Shown: positions 1-7,103 of the stretch, piece by piece
Numbering within the stretch: the stretch's first letter is position 1
Layout: each line of letters starts with the position of its first letter
Assembly: GCF_031082345.1 (NCBI RefSeq)
Contig: NZ_JAVHLH010000014.1
Coordinates: 1-20,862, forward strand
Reading direction: 5' to 3'
DNA length: 20,862 nt
Source of the DNA: Brevundimonas sp.
Lineage (GTDB): Bacteria; Pseudomonadota; Alphaproteobacteria; Caulobacterales; Caulobacteraceae
Position numbers and translations under genes: made by a program
Notes under the pieces: model-generated
What the model was told of the DNA's origin: nothing
Database searches by the model: none
The model's input: only the letters and a program-made list of their open reading frames with translations

Positions 1-2128
1 TTCCGAACGCCTTGGAGAAGTTGAAGCCGGTGCGGATGTCCTCGCGCTCGGCCCGGGCGAAATTCAGCGGGCGGGCGTCGATCGAGACCAGGTTGCCGTC
101 GGGATCGCGGGTGAAGCGGTCGGGCAGGGCGGACTCCAGCTCGGAGGTGATGGTCGGGAAGCTGTTGATCGAGTCGTCGACGGTGGTGCGAGTCCAGGTC
201 GAGCTCAGCCTGAGGTCTTCTTCCTCGAACGGCTGCAGGGTGACGCCCGCCTTCCAGATGCGCCGGTTCTCCGCGTCGAGGACCGGGTTGCCGCCGCTGA
301 ATTGGGTGATGAACACGGTCTCGCCGGTGAGGAAGTCGAACACCGGCACATTGGGGGTCGCGATCAGCGGATTGTTAAGCTGGCTGATGCTCGGGGCGCC
401 CTCCTCGTCGGTGTAGCTGGCGAGGAGGGACAGCTTCTCGATCGGGGACCAGTTGATCGTGGCGCCGAGGATCGACAGGCCGCCGAAGTCCGACAGGTCC
501 TCGAAACCGGCGTTGACGCTGACGGACAGGTCGCCGAGCGCGGGCAGGACCTCCGTGCGGCGGCTGGCGATGGGGAAGCTGAAGCTGCTCAGGCCGCTGA
601 TGCGATCGCGCGACTGCTTGCGATCGGTGGTCACGCCGCCGCGGGTGCTTGCGGACTCCAGGGACAGGGTGTCGGCCCCGACCTTGAACGTCGACGAAAC
701 ATCGCCGGCGGGGAGCTCCCAGAGGTCGCCGGTCAGCACGAACTCGGTATCGAGCCGCTGCGACACCGAGCGGGCGGTGTCGTTGGCGACGCGAACAAAG
801 TCCGAGGGGGCGAGCGGGGCGAACGGATTGGCGGCGGCGTCGCCGGCGTCGAGGCGGGCCTGTAACGCGTCGTCGCCGTAGCCGCGACCGGTGACCGTGT
901 CGGTCTCCGCGCGGGTGTAGGTGCCGTTCAGGGTCCAGCGCCAGTCCTCGCCGAGGAAGCCGTCGAGCAGCACCCCGACCTCTCCATTCAGCGAGTCCGT
1001 GCGGCGGGCGAGGGCGGCGGCGTCATCCAGATAGCGGTAGACCAGCACGTCGTCGGCGAAGGGCGAGAAGGGATTGCCGTCGGGCAGGGTCAGGGTCACG
1101 CCGGGCAGGCCGTTGAAACTGCGGCTGCTCTCGTCCTTGAGACTGGCGCTGAGGGTCGCCTGGGTGGTGCCGTTGAGGTCGTTCTTGATCGTGCCCCCGA
1201 CGGAGGCGCTCTCGGTGGCCGACATCAGGGTGCGGTAGGCTCCCAGATCGCCGATCCGGGGATCGCCATAGGCCGCCGCGAAGTCGTTCAGGGTGAAGCC
1301 GCCCGTCGGGACCGGCGCCACGGTCGCGATCTCGCCGACCTGTCCTGACAGCGCCGGATCGATCTCGTCGCCGAAGGGAAGGCCGGAGACGTTGCCGATC
1401 AGGTCGAAGGGCGCGGAGCCCGGGTCGCGGATCAGGTCGCGCTCGCTCTCGAACAACGGCGTAGCGCGCTCGTACTCCAGCTCCATCGACCAGCGCTGGG
1501 CGCCGGAAATGCCCAGGAGATTGGCGTCGAACTCGGTGACGGTGCGGCCCCCGGCGGTCGGAACGCGGCCTTCGACCTCGGTCGTCACCGAGCGGAAATT
1601 GTCCTTGAGCACGAAATTCACCACGCGCTGGTCGGCGCGGTAGCCGTATTCCAGCGCGACCTCCTCGGGCAGGATGTCGACCCGTTCGATGGCTTCGGGC
1701 GGAATGCCCTGGATTTCCCGGAAGCCCGAGATGCGCCGGCCGTTGACCAGCATCACCGGCGGGCCGCCCGAACCGCGCGAGCTGCGCGTGACCGGCTCGA
1801 GATAGGTCAGCAGCTCGGAGATGCTGGAGGCGCCGTAGGCCTGGATTTCATCGGCGTTGAGGGTCAGATCGGGCGGTATGTCGCTGTCGACGCTGCCGCG
1901 CGCCCGCGCGCTGGAGACGTTGACCGTGCCCAGGTCGACCGCGCCTTCGGTGTCCGCTTCCGTGGTCGGGGCGGGCGTCGCCTCCGGCTCAGGAGTCTCC
2001 GCCTGGGGCGTCGGCTCCTGGGGCTGCTGCTGCGGCGGCTGTTGCGGCTGAGGCGGAACGGCCGGCGTCGGCGCGGTCTGGATCGCACCGGCCATCAGGC
2101 CGGAGAGGGCGGTGGTCACGAGCAGCAT
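1..2128 (-). CDS. TonB-dependent outer-membrane receptor (N-terminal ~709 aa, runs off left end)
   Basis: Read on the minus strand from the ATG at 2128, this frame stays open to the window edge. TonB-dependent receptors take up siderophores, vitamins or sugars across the outer membrane using energy from TonB-ExbBD. In order: a hydrophobic signal-like start (MLLVTTALSGLMAGAIQ), a Pro/Gln-rich linker (about residues 18-60), a plug domain beginning near DLGTVNVSSARAR with ISELLTYLEPVTR and VMLVNGRRI, then a region rich in alternating beta-strand patterns typical of the 22-strand barrel (for example VVNFVLKDNF, TLNGTYTRAETDT, LSLLASYTDEEGAPS). The C-terminal barrel end lies outside the window. 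The signal peptide lacks the usual positive n-region; the codons just upstream read ERR in frame, but I find no start codon there and no good Shine-Dalgarno, so the start is uncertain. The substrate cannot be told from sequence. It follows a sigma-54 regulator on the same strand after a 176-nt gap. Confidence 0.9.
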   Translation of the reverse strand, partial: MLLVTTALSGLMAGAIQTAPTPAVPPQPQQPPQQQPQEPTPQAETPEPEATPAPTTEADTEGAVDLGTVNVSSARARGSVDSDIPPDLTLNADEIQAYGASSISELLTYLEPVTRSSRGSGGPPVMLVNGRRISGFREIQGIPPEAIERVDILPEEVALEYGYRADQRVVNFVLKDNFRSVTTEVEGRVPTAGGRTVTEFDANLLGISGAQRWSMELEYERATPLFESERDLIRDPGSAPFDLIGNVSGLPFGDEIDPALSGQVGEIATVAPVPTGGFTLNDFAAAYGDPRIGDLGAYRTLMSATESASVGGTIKNDLNGTTQATLSASLKDESSRSFNGLPGVTLTLPDGNPFSPFADDVLVYRYLDDAAALARRTDSLNGEVGVLLDGFLGEDWRWTLNGTYTRAETDTVTGRGYGDDALQARLDAGDAAANPFAPLAPSDFVRVANDTARSVSQRLDTEFVLTGDLWELPAGDVSSTFKVGADTLSLESASTRGGVTTDRKQSRDRISGLSSFSFPIASRRTEVLPALGDLSVSVNAGFEDLSDFGGLSILGATINWSPIEKLSLLASYTDEEGAPSISQLNNPLIATPNVPVFDFLTGETVFITQFSGGNPVLDAENRRIWKAGVTLQPFEEEDLRLSSTWTRTTVDDSINSFPTITSELESALPDRFTRDPDGNLVSIDARPLNFARAEREDIRTGFNFSKAFG

Positions 2129-2156
2129 GCGGCGTTCCGGAACGGGAGGGACATCG

Positions 2157-2170
2157 GCGTTGAACGTGCC
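2157..2170 (-). promoter_or_regulatory. candidate sigma-54 (-24/-12) promoter for the TonB receptor
   Basis: The minus strand reads GGCACGTTCAACGC. The GGCACG block matches the -24 consensus, and the -12 GC falls at the required spacing (10 nt between GG and GC). The TT that normally precedes the -12 GC is AC here, a real weakness. Transcription would start near 2145, leaving about 17 nt before the receptor ATG. The upstream neighbour encodes a sigma-54 activator. This is a pattern match only. Confidence 0.3.
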
Positions 2171-2250
2171 GCACCGGCATTTCCGTCGTGTGTCACCGAC
2201 GAAACCGGAAGTTGCGGCCCTGTTCGTGTCGCACGCCTTCGCCGGCGGGC

Positions 2251-2269
2251 TTCAATGAACTTTCGTTCA
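2251..2269. repeat. inverted repeat, possible operator or enhancer
   Basis: On the minus strand the sequence is TGAACGAAAGTTCATTGAA. It holds the inverted repeat TGAAC-N4-GTTCA (2256-2269) overlapping a second pair, TTCA-N1-TGAA (2251-2259). It lies in the gap between the response-regulator stop and the receptor start, about 110-125 bp upstream of the candidate sigma-54 start point, which is a usual distance for an activator site. The stem is too short and lacks a T-run, so it is unlikely to be an intrinsic terminator. Confidence 0.4.
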
Positions 2270-2304
2270 GGTTGGCGGCTTTCCGGAGGCGTGACCCGGA
2301 GACC

Positions 2305-3777
<1,473 letters not shown>

Positions 3778-3875
3778 CAGGTCTCGCCCTTCATCATCAC
3801 GTCGGGGCCGGTCCTCGTTGTCGCGGGACTGGCTCATTCCGGGACGTTTCTACCCCGCACAAGGTGAAGATCGGG

Positions 3876-3927
3876 TTGTGCGGGGTGGTGAGCGCAGGGT
3901 TAACGGGGCCGCGCGGGCCTGCCACAA
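3876..3927. promoter_or_regulatory. divergent promoter candidates sharing a GTTAAC palindrome
   Basis: The 188-nt gap between the divergent regulator and DUF2971 genes contains GTTAAC at 3899-3904. On the plus strand it sits 17 nt after TTGTGC (3876-3881); on the minus strand it sits 17 nt after TTGTGG (plus-strand CCACAA, 3922-3927). One hexamer could thus serve as the -10 element in both directions. On the minus strand the same site reads TTAACCCT, one base from the CtrA half-site TTAACCAT known in Caulobacterales. The second TTAA of the area (near 3938) is not at the N7 spacing of a full CtrA box. Hexamer quality is modest on both strands. Confidence 0.3.
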
Positions 3928-3965
3928 GTCTCCACAATTAAGCGGAGGCGTGTAGCATCGGTCGC

Positions 3966-4934
3966 ATGACCGAAGCGCCCTTTGACCCTGCGTATGCCCT
4001 CTTCCACGCAGTCGCTTACCAGCGCCAGATGGCCGCGCTGAAGGCGGGAACCCGGTTCGCGTATTACACGACTGCGGAAACGGCCGTTCAGGTTCTCAAG
4101 AACCGGGAAATCTGGCTGCGAATGCCGACCTGCATGAATGACGCGTCAGAAGTGCAGCACGGTCGCGATGCGATAATCGATGTCTGGGGGGGCGACGAAG
4201 GAACTCGGCTGGCCGAGGTATTCGACCGGGTCTATCCCGGTATCTCGGATGAACTCACGAAGAAGTTGGACGCCGAATCCGCCACCGAGCTCTTGGCGCA
4301 GACGTTCATCGCCTGCCTCTCCGAACACGCCGTCACACCCGAAGAGGATCGTTACGGCCGCCTTTCGATGTGGCGCGCTTATGGCGGGCCGTCTGGTATC
4401 GCTCTCATCTTGAAAGGCGATCCGCTATTTGCGGATGCGGATGGGCTTAGCGTCTACTCGAGTCCGGTAGAATACCTAGATGCATCGGCGTTCAAACAGC
4501 AAATCAGAGAGTTTGTTGATCGGATGAACGCCAATCAGGATTTCCTCAGATCGCTAGGAAGAGACAACTGCCTTTGGTGGCTCTATCAAACCATCACGAT
4601 GGCGATGCTTTGCGTCAAACACCCTGCGTTCGTTGAGGAGCGAGAGTGGCGCATATTTCACTCTGAACGAGAGCCGAGCACGATCCTTCGTAGGGAAATC
4701 GAATGCATCCGCGGTGTGGCGCAGCCTGTCATCAAGTTGCCATTGGACGACAATCCGGATGGCTCGAAATCGGGGCGAGCGATCAGCGACATTTTGGACC
4801 GGGTGATCGTGGGGCCCACGGACTTTCCCCTCGCAACTGCAAGCGCCTTCGTTGATCTCCTCGAGAAGCTCGGCGTGCCAGACGCTGGCAACAAGGTGAT
4901 TATTTCCGGGGTCCCGCTGCGTTCAAACAGCTAG
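3966..4934 (+). CDS. DUF2971 family protein
   Basis: A 322-residue soluble protein with no signal peptide or membrane segment. Signatures of the DUF2971 family are visible in order: FAYYTTAETAVQVLKNREIW followed by LRMPTCMNDASEVQHG (31-66), LSMWRAYGGPSGIALIL (133-149), CVKHPAFVEEREWRIFH (216-232), DRVIVGPTDFP (279-288) and a C-terminal VIISGVPLR. The molecular function of the family is not established. Base composition is clearly lower in GC than its surroundings, with codons rare in the neighbours (AGA, CTA, ATA, TTT), most strongly between about 4400 and 4720. That points to horizontal acquisition. A GGAGG lies 17 nt before the ATG, farther than ideal, so the start is uncertain; the next in-frame ATG (4029) has no better site. 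It stands alone, divergent from the regulator and just upstream of the rplJ promoter. Confidence 0.85.
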   Translation: MTEAPFDPAYALFHAVAYQRQMAALKAGTRFAYYTTAETAVQVLKNREIWLRMPTCMNDASEVQHGRDAIIDVWGGDEGTRLAEVFDRVYPGISDELTKKLDAESATELLAQTFIACLSEHAVTPEEDRYGRLSMWRAYGGPSGIALILKGDPLFADADGLSVYSSPVEYLDASAFKQQIREFVDRMNANQDFLRSLGRDNCLWWLYQTITMAMLCVKHPAFVEEREWRIFHSEREPSTILRREIECIRGVAQPVIKLPLDDNPDGSKSGRAISDILDRVIVGPTDFPLATASAFVDLLEKLGVPDAGNKVIISGVPLRSNS

Positions 4935-4977
4935 CTTAGTCGGGCGGGACCGAACTCGCTCTGCCGTGAACGACCGC

Positions 4978-5005
4978 TTGAGTTCCCGCCGGTTCCGTGT
5001 ATAGA
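4978..5005 (+). promoter_or_regulatory. strong housekeeping promoter of rplJ-rplL
   Basis: TTGAGT (4978-4983), a 16-nt spacer and TATAGA (5000-5005) make a near-consensus sigma-70-type promoter in an otherwise GC-rich stretch. Transcription would begin near 5012, giving a leader of about 268 nt before rplJ. The position immediately after the DUF2971 gene means rplJL need not depend on any upstream rplKA transcript. Confidence 0.7.
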
Positions 5006-5011
5006 GCGCGC

Positions 5012-5279
5012 CTTCTCCGTCGCAGCTTTTCGCCGCGGCGGTCCTGTCCGAGAACTTCGGGGCGTGGGGGTCACCCAGGCCGTAAATGTCAGAGAGCCCT
5101 CTGACGCCGTGGGGAGATGGGGATGCAGACGACCGCCGTCACCCGGTTTCCGGGGGCACGGGGTTCGAGCTTCCTTCGGACATTACGACCGGCCTGAACG
5201 GATCGCGGCGACGCGGCGCGCTTTGGCCAATCCGTCGTCGGGAATAAGCCCGGCGGCGAATACCAGACTGGAGACCGCA
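5012..5279 (+). promoter_or_regulatory. long structured rplJ leader, probable L10 autoregulatory element
   Basis: About 268 nt lie between the predicted start point and the rplJ ATG, and I see no convincing gene in them. An in-frame GTG extension of rplJ from 5064 lacks a ribosome binding site and does not look like L10. The leader contains a 7-bp hairpin GTCAGAG/CTCTGAC with loop AGCC (5088-5105) and a 10-bp hairpin with two G-U pairs and loop AATAAG (5233-5258), which ends 21 nt before the start codon. In other bacteria the L10-(L7/L12) complex binds its own mRNA leader to repress translation; the length and position here fit that role. I have not matched it to the consensus fold. Confidence 0.5.
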
Positions 5280-5795
5280 ATGGACCGCGCACAAAAAGCC
5301 GAGTCGATCGAGACGCTCAAGGGCGTCTTCGCCGACGCGGGCGCCGTGGTCGTGACCCACAACCTGGGTCTGACCGTTGCGGACATGGAAGACCTGCGTG
5401 GTCGTCTTCGTAAAGAAGGCGGCACGTTCAAGGTGGTCAAGAACCGCCTGGCGCTCAAGGCGCTCGAAGCCGACGAAGGCAGCGACTACCACGGCCTGTT
5501 CAAGGGTCCCGTGGGCATCGCCTACGCCGACGACGCGGTGACGGCCGCCAAGATCACCGCCGAATACGCCAAGGCCAATGACAAGTTCATCGTCCTGGGC
5601 GGCTTCATGGGTGAAAAGGTTCTGGACGCGAAGGGCGTGGAGACTCTCTCCAAACTGCCGTCGCTGGATCAGATCCGCGCCTCGCTGCTCGGCCTGCTCA
5701 ACGCTCCCGCGACCAAGATCGCCGGCGTCGTGCAAGCCCCGGCGTCCCAGCTGGCCCGCGTGTTCAGCGCGTACGCCTCGAAGGACGCCGCGTAA
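5280..5795 (+). CDS. rplJ: 50S ribosomal protein L10
   Basis: This 171-residue protein is L10, the base of the ribosomal stalk: its N-terminal domain binds 23S rRNA with L11 and its C-terminal helix carries L7/L12 dimers. The family pattern is clear: RAQKAESIETLKGVFADAGAVVVTHNLGLT, FKVVKNRLALKAL, HGLFKGPVGIAYA, FIVLGGFMGEKVLD, and the C-terminal helix LNAPATKIAGVVQAPASQLARVFSAYA. The length is normal for the family. The ATG at 5280 is preceded by GGAGA (5270-5274) at a good distance, and MDRAQKAE is a standard alphaproteobacterial L10 start. It is the first gene of the rplJ-rplL unit, 66 nt ahead of rplL, and probably controlled through its leader by its own product. The usual upstream rplK-rplA pair is not present in the window. 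Confidence 0.97.
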   Translation: MDRAQKAESIETLKGVFADAGAVVVTHNLGLTVADMEDLRGRLRKEGGTFKVVKNRLALKALEADEGSDYHGLFKGPVGIAYADDAVTAAKITAEYAKANDKFIVLGGFMGEKVLDAKGVETLSKLPSLDQIRASLLGLLNAPATKIAGVVQAPASQLARVFSAYASKDAA

Positions 5796-5861
5796 GCGGA
5801 CCCGCCTCTTTCATCTCTGCAAACTCTCTACTGAAACCCAATCCTCCGAAGGAACCTACCC

Positions 5862-6251
5862 ATGGCCGATCTCGCCAAAATCGTTGAAGACCTGTCGAAA
5901 CTGACCGTTCTGGAAGCCGCCGAGCTGTCCAAGCTGCTGGAAGAGAAGTGGGGCGTCAGCGCCGCTGCTCCGGTCGCCATGGCCATGCCGGCCGGCGGTG
6001 GCGCCGGTGGCGCTCCGGCCGAAGCCGCTGAAGAGCAGACCGAGTTCACCGTCGTCCTGCTGGACGGCGGCGACAAGAAGATCAACGTCATCAAGGAAGT
6101 CCGCGGCGTCCGTTCGGACCTCGGCCTGAAGGAAGCCAAGGACCTGGTCGAAGGCGCTCCGCAGAACGTCGTCGAGAACGTCTCCAAGCAGAACGCCGAC
6201 GAAGTCGCCAAGAAGCTGACGGAAGCCGGCGCCAAGGTGCAGATCAAGTAA
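5862..6251 (+). CDS. rplL: 50S ribosomal protein L7/L12
   Basis: A 129-residue stalk protein that recruits and stimulates the translational GTPases (EF-Tu, EF-G, IF2). The N-terminal dimerisation and L10-binding helices ([30 protein letters not shown], 2-31) are followed by an Ala/Gly/Pro hinge (33-57) and a C-terminal globular domain (58-129) with the conserved [28 protein letters not shown] and factor-binding helices. GAAGGAA ends 7 nt before the ATG. It is co-transcribed with rplJ across a 66-nt spacer, and a strong terminator follows 41 nt after the stop. L7/L12 is needed in several copies per ribosome; I did not find a separate promoter in the spacer, so extra output would come from translation efficiency. 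Confidence 0.98.
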   Translation: MADLAKIVEDLSKLTVLEAAELSKLLEEKWGVSAAAPVAMAMPAGGGAGGAPAEAAEEQTEFTVVLLDGGDKKINVIKEVRGVRSDLGLKEAKDLVEGAPQNVVENVSKQNADEVAKKLTEAGAKVQIK

Positions 6252-6292
6252 GAACGACCAAGGCATCGGGCGCTCCGGCGCCCGGGAAATCG

Positions 6293-6324
6293 CAGGCCCG
6301 AAGGGAAACCTTCGGGCCTGTTTT
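6293..6324 (+). terminator. intrinsic terminator of rplJ-rplL
   Basis: A perfect 12-bp stem, CAGGCCCGAAGG paired with CCTTCGGGCCTG, closed by a GAAA tetraloop and followed directly by TTTT. A smaller hairpin, GGGCGC-TCCG-GCGCCC (6268-6283), precedes it. This should end rplJL transcription and separate it from downstream genes. Confidence 0.9.
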
Positions 6325-6389
6325 CGTTTCGACGACAGCCGGGGCTTGCCGCATCCGCGCCGCGTTCCCCGCTTCCGAAAGGCCTCCCC

Positions 6390-7067
6390 ATGAAGATCCT
6401 GATGGTTCTGACGTCTCACGACGCGCTCGGCGACACCGGCAAGAAGACCGGCTTCTGGCTGGAGGAGTTCGCCGCCCCCTACTATGTGCTGAAGGATGCG
6501 GGGGCCGAAATCACCCTGGCCTCGCCCAAGGGGGGGCAGCCGCCGCTGGACCCGAAGAGCGACGAGCCTGACGCCCAGACCGACGCCACGCTGCGCTTCA
6601 AGGACGACGCCGCCGCCCAGGCGACGTTGGCGTCGACCCATCCGCTGTCAGAAGTGTCGGCGGCCGATTTCGACGCCGTCTTCTATCCGGGCGGGCACGG
6701 CCCGCTGTGGGATTTGGCCGAAGACCCCGTCTCGATCGCCCTGATCGAGGCCTTCGCAAAGGCTGACAAACCGGTCGGCGCGGTGTGCCACGCCCCCGCG
6801 GCCCTGCGCCATGTGAAGGGCCCCGATGGCGAGTTCCTCGTGAAGGGCCGCAAGGTCACGGGCTTCACCAAGGGCGAGGAGGCCGGGGTCGGCCTGACCG
6901 ACGTCGTGCCCTTCCTCGTCGAGGATATGCTGGCGGCCAATGGCGGGCTGTATTCGAAGGGGGCGGACTGGGGCGTGCATGTCCTGACGGACGGCAAACT
7001 GGTCACCGGCCAGAATCCGGCCTCGTCCGAAGGCGCGGCGGAGGCCCTGCTGGCCCTGCTGGAATAG
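6390..7067 (+). CDS. DJ-1/PfpI superfamily protein, Hsp31-like (class I glutamine amidotransferase fold)
   Basis: A 225-residue protein of the DJ-1/PfpI superfamily, closest in pattern to Hsp31/HchA-like members, some of which act as glutathione-independent glyoxalases (glyoxalase III), deglycases or holding chaperones. Visible features: N-terminal strand KILMVLTSH, FWLEEFAAPYYVL with the likely catalytic-region Glu (E25/E26), the YPGGHGPLWDL loop (99-109), the nucleophile elbow AVCHAPAAL with C133 and H134, and the C-terminal TGQNPASS. No signal peptide, so probably cytoplasmic. An AGG-containing site lies shortly before the ATG. It stands after the rplL terminator and needs its own promoter, which I could not identify in the 65-nt gap. 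It faces the M61 genes tail to tail. The exact substrate is open. Confidence 0.88.
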   Translation: MKILMVLTSHDALGDTGKKTGFWLEEFAAPYYVLKDAGAEITLASPKGGQPPLDPKSDEPDAQTDATLRFKDDAAAQATLASTHPLSEVSAADFDAVFYPGGHGPLWDLAEDPVSIALIEAFAKADKPVGAVCHAPAALRHVKGPDGEFLVKGRKVTGFTKGEEAGVGLTDVVPFLVEDMLAANGGLYSKGADWGVHVLTDGKLVTGQNPASSEGAAEALLALLE

Positions 7068-7074
7068 GCGGGCG

Positions 7075-7098
7075 GGAAGGGGGCGCGCGCCCCCTTCC
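7075..7098. terminator. 24-bp perfect palindrome between convergent genes
   Basis: GGAAGGGGGCGC (7075-7086) is followed without a gap by its exact reverse complement (7087-7098). It fills most of the 36-nt space between the convergent stops of the DJ-1-like and M61 genes. It can form a very stable hairpin in transcripts from either side, and so probably works as a bidirectional terminator or 3'-end stabiliser. It lacks a T-run on both strands, so efficient intrinsic termination is not assured. Confidence 0.6.
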
Positions 7099-7103
7099 GT
7101 CCG

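Noticed and set aside
12..881. Several plus-strand open frames at the left end
   Set aside because: They are antisense to a continuous minus-strand frame with clear TonB-receptor plug and barrel features.
3900..3941. Full CtrA box (TTAA-N7-TTAA) upstream of the response regulator
   Set aside because: Two TTAA motifs exist but are about 35 nt apart, not 7; only a half-site-like match remains.
5064..5279. N-terminal extension of L10 from an upstream GTG
   Set aside because: The added 72 residues are not L10-like, have no ribosome binding site, and lie in the structured leader; the ATG at 5280 has a good site.
4935..5279. tRNA or small RNA gene between the DUF2971 gene and rplJ
   Set aside because: No cloverleaf or T-loop signature was found; the stretch is better explained as promoter plus rplJ leader.
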